Shown here: in pieces, positions 10,337-22,045 of the stretch
Layout of the letters: every line of letters starts with the position of its first letter
How positions within the stretch are numbered: position 1 is the stretch's first letter
Source: Litsea cubeba
Taxonomy: Eukaryota; Streptophyta; Magnoliopsida; Laurales; Lauraceae
Direction of reading: 5' to 3'
Length of the DNA stretch: 64,000 nt
Assembly (NCBI GenBank): GCA_012931725.1
Contig: CM022949.1
Location: 65,310,582 to 65,374,581, forward strand
Position numbers and translations under genes: made by a program
The notes under the pieces: generated by a model
Databases searched by the model: none
What the model saw: the letters and a program-made list of their open reading frames with translations, nothing else
What the model was told of the DNA's origin: nothing

Positions 10337-13300
10337 TTAGAAATAGAATTTCTTTAGGTGGGATGCATTCCACGGTCTCAGCAGCGGCTTGCCTTCTAAG
10401 TCTTCGAGCTTGTAGGCTGATTTCCCTGCTAGTGAGACCACCCTGAATGGGCCATGCCAGTTCGGAGCCAGCTTCCCTTCGTTTGGTTCTTTGTCAGCTG
10501 GCAGGGCCTTCTTTAGAACTAGCTCTCCTACGGAGAATCTTCTTTCTCTGACGTTTTGATTGTATGCCCTGGCTAACTGCTGCTGATAGTCGGTCAGTCG
10601 CAGGGCTGCTGCTTCTCGTCGCTCGTCTGCCAGCTCCAGCTCCATCGCCAGGTTTGTGTCGTTTCGGCCTTGGTCGACCAGCTCTGTCCTCAGGGTGGGA
10701 AGGCCGATCTCTAAAGGAATGACCGCTTCCATCCCGTAGGCCAGAGAGAAAGGTGTTACCAAGGTGGATCTCCTTGGAGTCGTTCTGTATGCCCATAGCA
10801 CGCTCGGAAGCTCCTCTGTCCATCTTCCCTTTGCCTTGTCCAGTCGCTTCTTCAGACCGTCCAGGATCACTTTGTTAGAGATTTCTGCCTGGCCATTACT
10901 CTGTGGATATGCCGGAGTGGAGTAATGGTTCCTGATACCGTGCTCTTGGCAGAAGTCTCTGAAGGATTTGGAGTCAAACTGAGTCCCGTTGTCCGAAATC
11001 AGAGTCCGGGGGATGCCGAACCTCGTTAGGATGTTTTTCCAAACGAAGTTCCTGGAGTCCCTGTCTGTGATTGAGGACAACGGTTCAGCTTCTATCCACT
11101 TTGTGAAGTAGTCTGTGGCGACTATCAGCCATCTCTTGTTTCCTGGAGCTCGGTGAAGAGGCCCCACAATGTCCAGGCCCCATTGAGCGAAGGGCCATGG
11201 GCTAGTGAGGGGACTCAGATCTTGTGCTGGCTGGTGGAGAGAGTGGGAGAACTTCTGGCACTTCTCACACTTCCTGGCGTACACCTACGCGTCCTTCTGC
11301 ATGTAGGGCCACCAGTAACCCTGGCTTATTGCTCTGTAAGCCAGGGATCGGCCTCCTATGTGATTGCCGCAGATTCCTTCGTGGATCTCATACAGGAAGT
11401 CATCCACTTTGCTCGGATGGACGCACTGGAGGTATGGACCTGTGAAGGATTTCCTGTACAGTTTGCCTTCGGGAGAGAGCCAGAATCGAGCTGCCTTAAG
11501 TCTGGTCCGGTGAGCTTCAGCCTTGTCTTCAGGGAGCCGGTCATCCTTCAAGTAGGCGACGATTGGTTCCATCCAGCTTGGGCCGAGATCAGCACAGAGG
11601 ACAAGCCGAGATGAATGGAGTTCTAAGCTTGACCTTGATACTGACCCAACCTCGACGGTCCTTTTCTTCCCTGCTTCAACGGCGGAGGCCAGGTTTGCAA
11701 GCGCATCTGCGTGCGTGTTGGTATCTCGGGATATTTGCCTGACCTCGGCTTTCTGGAAATGAGACAGCAGTTTTTTTGCAAGGGCTAAGTAGGCCGCCAT
11801 CCTGTCATCCCTGGCCTGGTAGTCTCCGGCGAGCTGGCTCGTTACCAGTTGGGAATCGCTGAAGATCACCAGGTGTCGGGCTCCGAGGATTTGGGCGCTG
11901 TTCAACCCTGCTATCAGCGCTTCATATTCTGCCTCATTGTTTGTCGCTTTGAAGTTGAGGGTGAAAGCCTGCTCTATGACCAGACCCTCTGGCGACTGGA
12001 GGACTATGCCGGCACCAGCTCTCTTGGAGGTGGATGACCCATCGACAAAGATCTTCCATGCCGAGGTGGGAGGCTTCTCGACCTCAGTCAGCTCTGGTTC
12101 GTGCCCTTTGCCCCCCAGTGCCGTTCCGGGCTGGGTTGGAGCCGAATTGGGCGAGACGAACTCAACGATGAAGTCTGCCAGGATTTGGGCTTTGATCGCA
12201 GTTCGGGGATGGTACTGTATATCATACTGCCCCAGTTCAACTGCCCACTTTGATATTCGCCCTGAAAAGTCAGCCTTTTTGAACACCGAACGGAGTGGAT
12301 GCTCCGTGATTACCACAATGGTGTGGGATTGGAAATAATGGGAGAGCTTGCGAGAGGCGCTGACGAGGGCCAGCGCAAGCTTCTCCAATAGAAGGTATCT
12401 GGTCTCGGCATCAAGCAGGGGCTTGCTCGTATAATAAATTGGTTTTTGAATTCCCTCGTCCTCCCTGATGAGGACGGAGCTCACTGCATGATCCGAGACC
12501 GCAAGATACAAATAAAGAATCTCCCCCAAAGTTGGGGTGGAGAGTAAGGGTGGTGACATTAGATATGTTTTGAGCGCGGCCAATGCCTGGTCGCACTCTG
12601 GGGTCCACTGGAATTTCAAGTTTTTCTTTAGAAGCTGAAAGAAAGGCCTGCACTTATCTGATGACCGGCTGATGAAGCGGTTGAGCGCTGCAGCCATTCC
12701 TGTGAGCTTCTGAACTTCCTTCGTGGTAGAGGGGCTCTGAATGCTCTGGATCGCGGTGATCTGGTCCGGATCAGCCTCTATCCCCCTCCGCGTTACCAAG
12801 CTGCCGAGGAACTTGCCAGAGGCTACGCCGAAGGCGCACTTGGAAGCGTTTAGCTTGAGCTTGTATGCGCGAAGGATGTTGAAGACTCGGCCGAGATCCG
12901 CCAGATGGTCGCCGGAGTGCACTGATTTGACGACCATGTCGTCGATGTACACCTCTACCGTTCGGCCGAGCTGAGCATGGAACATTTTTGTGACGAGGCG
13001 CTGATAGGTCGCCCCCGCGTTCTTTAGCCCGAAGGGCATCACCTTGTAGCAGTAAGTGCCGCGGGGGGTTATGAATGACGTTTTCTCCTCATCAGGCTCG
13101 TAGAGCGGGATCTGGTGGTAGCCTCTGTAGGCGTCGAGGAAGCTCATTCGGTCGTGACCGGCGGTGGCGTCGATCAGTTGGTCAATCTTTGGAAGGGGGA
13201 AACTATCTTTAGGGCAGGCCCTGTTCAAGTCTGTGAAGTCCACGCACACCCTCCACTTTCCGGTTTTCTTCTTGACCACCACCGTGTTGGCCAGCCATAC

Positions 13301-14230
13301 CGGGTACTGGACTTCCCGGATGGCTCCTGCCTTTAGCAGGTTGTCGACCTCTTCGACGACCGCATCTGTCTGCTGCAGCCCTGTCCTTCGGGCCCTCTGC
13401 ACTACCGGCTTATGGTCGAGGTCCACATTCAGCTTGTGGCACATGACCTCAGGGTCGACCCCAGGCATTTCGCTTGGACTCCAGGCGAAGACGTCGACGT
13501 TCTGCATCAGGAACCGTGAGAGTTCGGCCCTTTCTTCATCTGGCAGCTGGGTGCCGACCAGGAAGAACCTGTCTGGGTCTGCCGGGCTCAGCCTGACCTC
13601 GGCCAGGTCTTCGATGCTCTTCTTCTCGGGATCACGGCTAATTTCATCTAGGCCTTTTTCGTACTCGGCGAGGTTGACGCGCTCTGGCTCCTTCACTGCT
13701 GGGACTGCGGCCAGCATGCACTGCCTGGCTTGCTGCTGATCTCCCTCCACTGTAACCACTTCCAACTTGCCCTCCTTGTTCTCAAGGACGAACTTCAGCT
13801 TCTGGTGGAAGGAAGAAGGGACTGCTTCTAACTTGTGGAGCCACGTTCTGCCCAGAATGACGTTGTAGGGAGAAGGGGCGTCCACGACCAGGAAGTCGGC
13901 CGACACGGAAGCTCCGCCAACCCGGGTTTCCAGGGTGATCCTACCCTTGGGGTAGACTGGCGTGGCGGACAGCCCTAGTAGGGGTGCACGGACCTCCGTG
14001 AGGTCTGCTTCTGATAGGTTCATCTTCTTGAAGCATTCGTAGTAGAGGACCTCGGAGGAGCTGCCGGAGTCGACGAGGATCCTCTTCACTGTGAAGTCTC
14101 TCAGCTTCATTGTGAGGAGCAGGGGGTCGTTGTGAGGGAGCTGGATTCCCTCTAGGTCTCTGTCTGAGAACGAGATGGCGGGTCGGTCGCGGCGGGCTCT
14201 CTTGGATGCCGGAGCGAGCTCGGCTTTCAT
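10337..14230 (-). pseudogene. pol: Tat pol: protease, reverse transcriptase, RNase H, second RNase H, integrase
   Basis: The ATG at 14228-14230 overlaps the gag TGA by one base. In order: aspartic protease with DSGSS (about residues 55-59) and the flap-side motif NVILGRTWLH; RT with WRVCVDFTDLN, FLDAYRGYHQI, MPFGLKNAGATYQR and the catalytic YIDD; RNase H of the gypsy type; a second RNase H starting FVDGSSTSKRAGAG with NNEAEYEALI and SDSQLV; then integrase with a zinc region and the DDE residues in ATDYFTKW, LISDNGTQF and NGQAEISN. A single in-frame amber codon (11285-11287) divides pol just before the YARKCEKCQK segment of the integrase. The rest is open, ending at 10337. No chromodomain follows. 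One nonsense change makes this copy inactive unless read through. Confidence 0.93.
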
Positions 14231-16086
14231 CACTTCCTTCCCGTGCGAAGCCCGCCTGACTTCGGCGCGGGCCTGGGAGCTGCCCGAGACGAGGGAGCGG
14301 GGGCTGAGGATGCCAGATGGATCACGTTGATGATCTTCTCTGAATCCTCACTGTCTGGATCCTGGGCTGCGCTCTTGTGAACTCGGCCCTCGCTGCCGCC
14401 GGTATCTCCTGCCTTGACGAACTCTGGAATGTGGCCCTCCTCGGCCAGCTTCTCCAGGTACCACTGCAAAGACTTGCAGTCCTCGGTCCTGTGCCCGTTA
14501 CCCCTGTGGAAGGAGCAGTAGAGCTTGCTCCGGCTGCCGGAGGTGGGCTCGTGCTTCAAGGGTAGAGGCCACTTGAAGAACGGCTTGGTCTTTATCTTGG
14601 CCAGGATGCGGTATGTCGGCTCCTTGAAGACGACGTTGACGCTCTGACTGGCGCTGGAGGGAGGTCTGGGCTTCCAGGCGCCCCCAGACCTGGACGACGC
14701 AGGCTTCGCCGAATTGGAGACCCAGGCCTGCTTGGGCTCCTGCTTCTGGAAGGGCCACCCGCCTCTCTGCCGAGGCTGGCTGCTCTTCTGCTCGGGCTCC
14801 GGACGCCCGTCCTCTTCTCGGGCTCGGATCTCATCTTCCTCCCGGGCGACGAAGCGCTTTATCCGGGACATCAACGCTGGCATGGACTCTGGGGGGTCCC
14901 CGACCAAGTCCTTCCGAAGGTCGTGACCGGGGATCAGGGCATGTTGGAAGGCATAGATTGCTATCTCCTCCCTGGTGCCCTCGATCTGGCTGAAGACCGC
15001 CCAGAATCGTTGGGCGAACTTGGCGAGGGTCTCGCCCTGTTTCATTCTCAGGGCGAGGAGGTCCCCTTCTTTCTTGGGGACGACGGTGTAAGCTTGGAAC
15101 TTCTTTAAGAAGGAGAGCTGGAGCTCCTTCCAACTGGAAACTGACTTCTCTGGGAGAGAACAGAACCATTTCAGGGGGAGGTCACCCAAACTGGAGGAGA
15201 AGATTTTGCAGTTCAGGTGACCCTCATTCCCCCAGATGGACATCTTCTGGGAGAAGTGTCGAAGGTGAGCGGATGGGTCGGACAGTCCGTCATAGGGGAC
15301 GAACCGCGGGACGGAGAACTTTCTGGGCAAGGGGGTGCGCTCGATCTCTTTTGTGAAGGGTGAGCCTCCCAGATCAGTGTGGCCACAGATCTGCTTCTGG
15401 TCCCGCACGTCCAGGTTGTGCTGAAGAGCTAGCCTGACGCGTTTGTCGAACCGCTCCTGCTCGTCGTCCTTCTCTGGAGTCTGGGCTCTTGGCTTTCGCT
15501 TGGAGTGGTTCGGGCTACGATGGCTATGAGTTCGGCCATCGCGGCTATGATGACTCCGGCTGTTGCTCGAGCCTTCGTCACGAATCGGGCTTCGCTTATG
15601 GTCCAGATGGTTTCTGAGATCTTCGCGGGGAGGCTGGGCTGCCCTGCTGGGGGCGTCCCTCTTCTTCCCTTGAGGCTCAGAGACCTGCCTCAAGGAGGCG
15701 GTTTGCGCTGTCCTCAGCTGCTGCTGGAGCTCGCGAATCAGCTGCTCTTGCCACTGGAGGAGAGCAGTTTGGGCTGCGACAACCCCTCCAGTGGCAGGGG
15801 GTTGAGCATGGCGCATTTCTCCTACGGCCACGGCTTTGTCCTTACGAGGACGCTCATGCCGACGCTCATTGCGTCGGGGTGGCATGACTTCTTCTGCTGA
15901 GATCGAGGTCTCGAGTCCTTCTTGAAGAGGGATCTCGACAAAAAGCTGCGAGCCTAAGCGGCCCTCGCCTGCTGATGTGCCATGCACCGTGCGGGAGCGC
16001 CCTTGAGGAGGGACGTCCGTCGACGGTGGTGGCAGCTCGAGCGCTGCTCTCGAGGATTCTACGCCCTTCCTAGCTTTCGGAGGCAT
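14230..16086 (-). CDS. gag: Tat gag polyprotein (618 aa)
   Basis: The ATG at 16084-16086 begins MPPKARKGVE. The first 250 residues are polar and low-complexity, with RS-rich stretches. A retrotransposon gag domain follows (about residues 250-390) with PRFVPYDGLSDPSAHLRHF, WFCSLPEKSVSSWKELQ and KQGETLAKFAQRF. Near residue 530 is a CSFHRGNGHRTEDC zinc-binding motif (C-X2-H type rather than the classic CCHC). The gag packages element RNA into virus-like particles. The frame is fully open to a TGA at 14230-14232, which shares one base with the pol ATG, so pol is in the -1 frame relative to gag and could be reached by reinitiation or frameshifting. Confidence 0.92.
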   Translation of the reverse strand: MPPKARKGVESSRAALELPPPSTDVPPQGRSRTVHGTSAGEGRLGSQLFVEIPLQEGLETSISAEEVMPPRRNERRHERPRKDKAVAVGEMRHAQPPATGGVVAAQTALLQWQEQLIRELQQQLRTAQTASLRQVSEPQGKKRDAPSRAAQPPREDLRNHLDHKRSPIRDEGSSNSRSHHSRDGRTHSHRSPNHSKRKPRAQTPEKDDEQERFDKRVRLALQHNLDVRDQKQICGHTDLGGSPFTKEIERTPLPRKFSVPRFVPYDGLSDPSAHLRHFSQKMSIWGNEGHLNCKIFSSSLGDLPLKWFCSLPEKSVSSWKELQLSFLKKFQAYTVVPKKEGDLLALRMKQGETLAKFAQRFWAVFSQIEGTREEIAIYAFQHALIPGHDLRKDLVGDPPESMPALMSRIKRFVAREEDEIRAREEDGRPEPEQKSSQPRQRGGWPFQKQEPKQAWVSNSAKPASSRSGGAWKPRPPSSASQSVNVVFKEPTYRILAKIKTKPFFKWPLPLKHEPTSGSRSKLYCSFHRGNGHRTEDCKSLQWYLEKLAEEGHIPEFVKAGDTGGSEGRVHKSAAQDPDSEDSEKIINVIHLASSAPAPSSRAAPRPAPKSGGLRTGRK

Positions 16087-16136
16087 GGCTTCTGAGAGAT
16101 TAAAGTTGAGAAGGTTGGGAAGGCTGGGATATTACT

Positions 16137-16154
16137 TTCCCACAGACGGCGCCA
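16137..16154 (-). promoter_or_regulatory. primer-binding site of the Tat element
   Basis: Two bases inside the 5' LTR end, the minus strand reads TGGCGCCGTCTGTGGGAA. TGGCGCC is the complement of a GGCGCCA-ending tRNA. The same text recurs at 57703 in another element, supporting its role. I do not assign the tRNA. Confidence 0.85.
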
Positions 16155-16156
16155 AT

Positions 16157-17047
16157 TGTAGGTGCAGAAAATAATGACCCACAATAACTGGGGAGCCTTA
16201 GAGGACTTATCCAACAATGGTGATGACTGGGTACCGTCCGAAAGCCTGAAAGAGAAGAACACACGGTCAGAGGACCCTGGCCTGGGCGGCGCAAGGCTCT
16301 CCAATGCCAAAGTCAGTGAAGGAACTGGAACAATGGAAGGAGAGGAAGAAAAGAGGCAGAGTAATAGCTCTTTTAGTTGGGTTGTGCGTGCCTTGCATGT
16401 GAAATGCAGTCCTTTTTATAGACGTTTTGAAAGATATCTTGGACGATATCTTGGCATGGGTCTCATGATTCGACTAGGAAGTCATGATCAGCCCACGTTG
16501 CAATTAATGCGGTCCAATCCAGCCCACTTTGCATTAAATGCGCGTCGGATCAGCCCACGTCGCATTTAATGCGCGTCTTGTTGGGCCAGATCGTATTAGA
16601 CGCCTTTGGCGGTAGGGGTACCATCGGATCTGCCCTCGGGCCCTGTTCTGATGTGGCCTCAGCCGCTGGATGCCACCATGTCAGTGATCTGGCGAAGATT
16701 GTGAGCGGCTGGATGTCGCATCTGTCTCACTAGCTCGCGCCCCTATTCCTCCACGTGCTTGATGACGTGGGAGGGGATGAGGGCGCAAGTGGAGGTTCTT
16801 TCTTACTTCGGCTCCCGTCCCGGCTCTTTCAGCCGAGGTGGAACTCTCTGCCGAGATGGGCACACGAGGTGGCCGAACTCGGCGCTAGTGGCCCGGAGCT
16901 GCCTGACTTCTGCCGGACCTCCTGTCCTGGCAGCCGGGGTGAGCCTGGTGCCACATGGATGGCATGCGGATGGCACGTGAGAGTGCTTAGACTCATCTGA
17001 TGGCTGTGATTAGCGTAATCCTGTGGCTCTGGAAATCTCCCCACCCA
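16157..17047 (-). repeat. Tat element 5' LTR
   Basis: It is co-linear with 3840-4730. The minus-strand start is TGGGTGGGGAG versus TGTGTGGGGAG in the other copy, and the end is CACCTACA. The duplicated ATAAG follows at 17048-17052. Confidence 0.93.
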
Positions 17048-17052
17048 ATAAG

Positions 17053-18840
17053 AAGCCCAAATACGCCGACCCAAATCCAATTATGGCTAGAGACTGTTTA
17101 AGGTTCATCTAAAGAAAAAAAAAACTTTGCTAAATGATAGTCTACATGTGCTACATGATGAGAAATCTATGTATTACTAAATTACAAAGGGCCCGGATCA
17201 TAATGCCCGAGTCTGGCCTGATAGGGTAATTTTTCCAGCAAATGAATCAAGTGATTCTTAAAAACAATGAATCTCTCAGCAATAGCTGATCTTCCATTTT
17301 TCTTAAATGTTAATAAATATATTCAAACTTTTATTGATTAAAACTACAATCTCTTAGATGTGCCTTATGACCCATGTTGGATTTTTTTTTCCTATTTATT
17401 TTTAAATATAACTCCAAATCGAATATATCTTTATTTTTGGGCCTGGGATGGGCATGGCCCTACTCCCCAGCATGACCGCTGCATAAAGTGTTTTAGGCCG
17501 TGCATGAACTCGGTGTAGGGATGACAACAGGGTGGGTTTGGGTCTCAAGTTTTTCTCATCCAAATCCAACATACTCCATGATGTGATATCAAACCTGCCC
17601 TTTTTGGGCAAGGGTCAGGTCAAATTTAAAACCTAAAATTTTAGAATATATAAATACATGGGGAAAAGTGTGGTAAAGTTCGAACACACAATCTTATTGA
17701 TATACATGCCTTAAGGCCCCAACACCAATTGAACCATATAAATTTTGTTTATAATTTTAGTAAAAAAAGAATACGTATTATATATACAGGGTGGGGTGGG
17801 TAAAATCAACAAAACTCAAATCCGCCCTATTAAAAAAATCCACTACCAAACGAGCCCCTAATAAGAGCGGGCCAGCTCAGTGATTGCTTTAAAGGAACTA
17901 TATTGGGTGGGATGCTTTCCATGGGGAGTTTAAGATTTTGAGATTCCTTCCCGTGAGAACAAAATGAGGAACAATGATTTAAACTAACTAAACATATTTT
18001 TCGTAGCCTCTCATGGGAACGTGGGAATATCCAAATGGCACGATGCCAAATACACCTAGTTTCAATAAAGGTCATGCTATTGGCCTGTTAGAACTGGACC
18101 AGTAGTCCAGGCCCATTAAGAGCTAATTGACAGAACCTAGCCCTGCTATGGAGTATGGATCACCACTAGGGCAGTTTTTTGTGCCCATATCATCATATCT
18201 ATTAATAGATATAAGATCTAGTTCATTCTTGCTTCTCTTGAACTTGTCTTTTGCTTGTTTGTGGTTTTTTTTTTTCTTTCACCTGCTATTGGCTGTTATA
18301 GGGGGCAGATATAAACTGTCTTTGGATCAATGTAGACCCAATCCAGACCCATTAAAGAGAACTGGTCAATATAACTGCTTTGGGTCTGTTGAACTGACCA
18401 CCTGATTCAAACCCATTAAAGCAGAACAGTCCATGTAACTATTTTGGGTCAGCTAAACTGACCCAAACCTAACCCCGCCAGCTTGACCTTTGCCCTGATC
18501 CGAGGTGAGGATGAGCACTGATGTCACCAGTCAAAGATCAACAACATTGACTCGTTTATCAATTTTTAACCGATGAAATAGTTCTTTCAATCAAGGTTTT
18601 GAAAATTGACAAAAATACCCTTAGGACAAGTTTTCATGTTTTCTTAACTTTCAAGTTTTCATGTTTTCTTAACTTTCTTTCATCCCCAAAACTAACCCAA
18701 AAATCACATTATGGGCCTCACTGATCAAATGTTGATGGTGGATTACCTTCTTCTGATGGTTCAATCATCTAAAATAATGCCATAATTGGTTTTGGGGTTA
18801 TTTTCTTTGAATTCTGATATGGCCCAAGTTTCAACTTGAT
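17053..18840. other. non-coding interval
   Basis: No gene is recognisable. Minor features are a 25-bp direct duplication near 18628-18677 (aagttttcatgttttcttaa plus 5 bases, twice) and GGGTGGG-rich text at 17530-17860 that resembles decayed hAT-type sequence without resolvable ends. Confidence 0.6.
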
Positions 18841-19539
18841 TTTTATTTTATTTTTTTGATGAAAAGGGGATTTTATTGAAGAAGAAGGGACTTGCTTACA
18901 AAAGCGACAAGCATTAGACAGCACAGCCTAGCTAGGCAGAGAGCCTGAGAACTTGTTACAAGAAGAGATAAATCCAAAATGAACATAACAAAATAAAATT
19001 TTCTAGTCATTCTTCTCGCTGCTCCAGACACTCTTGCTTCTGAAAGTGGTAGCTACCAATCTTCTGCTCCTGCATAGGCTGCTGCAGAGAAAGGTCACTG
19101 TGGTAAATAGCTGATATGTGAACAGGAAAAGAGGAAGTAAAGAGCATTTCTAATGGGGGGGGGGGGGGCGCAAGCTTAGATAGGATATCAGCCATCTTAT
19201 TAGCCGATCTGCAGACAACTTCTACTCTCCATTTAGGGATTTCCCCCAAGGTGTTCAGAATTCGGCGCCAGAGATGAATAAGGCTCCATGAGAACCCATT
19301 GGTGGGGGTTAGGGAATTCCAGATGAGGAATGAATCTCCTTCCACTATAACGTCGGTGAGGTCATTTTCAACACACAGTCGGATACCTCTGAGAATTGCT
19401 TTCATTTCAGCTTCAAAGGCTGAGTTTGCCATAGTTGCACGGGCAAAGGCCTAGAGGAGTTGCCCCCTGCAATCACGAATGGTTCCCCCAATTCCTACAA
19501 TACCATTAGCAATATGGAAGGATCCATCAACATTCAATT
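18841..19539 (-). pseudogene. LINE ORF2 C-terminus: RNase H domain and 3' end
   Basis: The minus strand from 19539 reads NVDGSF, GIGGTIRDCRG, then FEAEMKAILRGIRLC, VIVEGDSFLIWNSL and SANKMADILSKLA, the RVT_3-type RNase H at the end of plant L1-type LINEs. An in-frame TAG at about 19453 and a 14-G run (19155-19168, read as prolines) mark decay. The 3' end is A-rich on the minus strand (about 18841-18860, after CATCAAAAAAATAAAATAAA). It is the downstream half of the copy whose upstream half lies at 54083-54640. The copia inserted exactly between the codons before NVDG, with target duplication CAATT. Confidence 0.85.
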
Positions 19540-19861
19540 TGTTGTACGCGTGTATGCGGAAACGTGAATCAATGCGATCGAGCAATCAATCAACCACACG
19601 AACAAGCAATCACACACAAGAGAATTACGTGGTTCAGCAATCTTGCTTATGTCCACGGGAAAGAAACTTGACTCTCCTTTAGGTTCACTCTATATGATAT
19701 GCCGTACAGTCTCGGTCTCATGGGTTACACATTACATGAATATATAATGCTCTCTTTCTTATTCCCCAAGAACCCAATCTTAATCAATAAAAAAGTCCCG
19801 TATAATTACCAGAATACCCATGACCATGAACCCACTTGGTCAGGACCCACTAGGCCCAACA
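19540..19861 (-). repeat. Tork-like copia 3' LTR
   Basis: TGTTG...CCAACA ends on the plus strand; minus-strand start TGTTGGGCC. The adjoining purine tract on the minus strand is GGTCTAGAGGGGAGAT (19862-19877). Confidence 0.92.
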
Positions 19862-19905
19862 ATCTCCCCTCTAGACCATGGGAAAGACGCCTCTGAACCC
19901 CCTTA

Positions 19906-22040
19906 CTAGGAGTCCAGTCCTGTCAACTCTGAATACAGCTCCAGCTTTCCCTTAGACATGACCTTAGTAATCATGTCAGAGGGATTCTTGTCAGTGTGAA
20001 TCTTTTCCAGCTTCATGAGATTCTTTTCAATGACCTCACGAATCCAATGGTATCTCACATCAACGTGCTTCGTACGGGCATGGTATGTAGCGTTATTGCT
20101 AAGATCCATAGCACTCTGACTATCACAGTAGACTACATGCTCTCATTGATTCAAACCCAGTTCTAGGAAGAAATTCCTCAACCAAATCATCTCCTTCCCT
20201 GCTTCATTAGCAGCTATGTATCCTGCTTCAATTGTAGACAATGCTGTACACTTCTGCAACTTAGACTGCCAGGAAATAGCTCCCCTTACAAAAGTAAATA
20301 AGTACCCAGAAGTAGACAACCAACGATCAAGATCGCCTGCAAAATCAGCATCTGTAAAGCCTTCAAGTACTGGTTTTAAGCCTCCGAAACACAAATAAAA
20401 ATCTGATGTACCTCTCAAATATCTGAAGATGCACTTCACTGCTTCCCAATGCTCTTTCCCTGGGTTAGAAAGAAACCTACTCACTAAACCCACTGCATGA
20501 GCAATGTCTGGCTGTGTACACACCATGGCATACATAAGACTCCCAACTGCTGAAGAGTATGGAACAGACATCATCCGTTCATTTTCTTCATCTGTAGTAG
20601 GACATAATCTCTTACTGAGCTTAAAGTGACTGTTTAAAGGCATGCTAACTAGCTTAGCATCTATCATGTTGAATCTCACTAGCACCCGTTCAACATATTT
20701 CTCTTGTGACAACCACAGCTTCTTGGCATTCCTGTCACGACGTATTTGCATTCCCAAAATCTGTCGTGCGTGACCCAAGTTTTTCATTTCAAAAGTCTTT
20801 GACATGTCCCTCTTCAACCTGTCAATCATCTTACCAACATATCATCTACATATAAAAGAAGGATGATAAATTTGTCATTACCAAACTTACGAACATAAAC
20901 GCAGTGATCTGCAGCTGTCCTCCGGTACCCATGACTCACCATGAATGAATCAAACTTCTTGTACCATTGCCTCGGCGTTTGTTTCAGCCCGTATATACTC
21001 TTTTTCAACCTGCAAACCAACTATTCTTTTCCTTCTACCTCTAACCCCTCCGGCTGAGTCATGTAGATCTCTTCTTTCAGATCAACGTGAAGAAATGCAG
21101 TCTTCACATTCATCTATTCAAGTTCAAGGTCCATGCTGGCGACTAGACCCAAGACAACTCTGATAGAAGTCATCTTCACAACTGGAGAGAAGATTTCATC
21201 GAAGTCAATACCCTTCATCTGCGCAAAGCCTTTAACCACTAGCCGTGCTTTGTGCTTTATCAGTTCTCCACTGTCATCTCTCTTCAGCTTGAACACCCAT
21301 TTGTTCTTCAGAACCTTATTGCCTTTTGGAAGTTCCAACAGCTCATAAGTATTATTCTTTTTCAAAGAACTCATCGCATCCTGCATAGCCTCCATCCACT
21401 CATCGTAATCTGCATGTGTTTTGCTTCTGAGTAGCTATCTGGCTCCCCCTCATCAGTAAGCAAAATATAATCTGCTGCAGGATATCTTATTAATGGTTGA
21501 CGCTCTCGAGTAGACCTCCTAGCATAAGGTTCCGTGGTTTCTGACTGAGGAGACTGCTCCCCCTGCTCAACACCCTGTTCATTTGGCAACCCCTGCGCCT
21601 TATCACGATCTGAATCGTTTTTTCCACCTTCTCCACCTGTAGCCTGCACTGGAGAAGGAGTCGGTGTGAGATCAACCACTCCATCAACAACTTCATTAGA
21701 CTTTTCAGTCTTTCAATATCTCCAAAGAACCGATCTTCATGAAACACCACATCCTTACTTCTGATAATTTTTCTCTTGTTTGGATTCCATAACTTGTAGC
21801 CAAACTCGGCTCCACCATAGCCAAGAAAAATGCAACACACGGCCTTATCATCCAGCTTTAAACGTTGCTCCTTTGGTACATGTGCAAAAGCCTTGCACCC
21901 AAACACCTTCAAATGAGAATAAGAAACATCATTACCTGTCCATGCCCTCTCCGGAAGATCAAAATCCAAAAGAACTGAGGGAGACCTGTTAATCAGGTAA
22001 ACGGCAGTCAGAATACTTCACCCCAAAATGGCTTGGGTAG
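19906..22040 (-). pseudogene. pol: Tork-like copia pol: end of integrase, RT and RNase H
   Basis: After the insertion junction the minus strand continues integrase with a PKPFWGEV-like block and VSYSHLKVFGCKAFAHVPKE (about 21900). RT follows: KKNNTYELLELPKGNKVLKN, ARLVVKGFAQMKGIDFDEIF, KSIYGLKQTPRQWYKKFDSF and the catalytic YVDDML (about 20830), then LGMQIRRDRNAKKLW. RNase H follows with GFTDADFAGDLD, ALSTIEAGYIAANEA and ARTKHVDVRYHWIRE, ending at 19906. Several frameshifts (near 21670, 21390, 21020 and 20826) and stops break it. It belongs with gag at 51971-52717, now 30 kb away. It cannot produce a functional polyprotein. Confidence 0.9.
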
Positions 22041-22045
22041 CTATG

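Larger units (their letters stand above)
3835..17052 (-). mobile_element. complete Ty3/gypsy Tat-lineage (Retand-like) retrotransposon
   Basis: Two 891-bp LTRs (3840-4730 and 16157-17047) are flanked by the 5-bp duplication ATAAG (3835-3839 and 17048-17052). Read on the minus strand the order is LTR, primer-binding site, gag, pol (protease, RT, RNase H, second archaeal-like RNase H, integrase), an 81-bp minisatellite, a long 3' region, an antisense gene, polypurine tract, LTR. A second RNase H, no chromodomain, and an antisense extra ORF between integrase and the 3' LTR are hallmarks of the Tat lineage. The LTRs differ at about 15 sites by eye (about 1.7%), mostly transitions, so insertion was fairly recent. 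Confidence 0.93.

Noticed and set aside
17518..17860. Possible second hAT element (GGGTGGGTTTGGG and CAAACGAGCCCCTA text)
   Set aside because: The two ends do not form matching inverted repeats and no 8-bp duplication was found.
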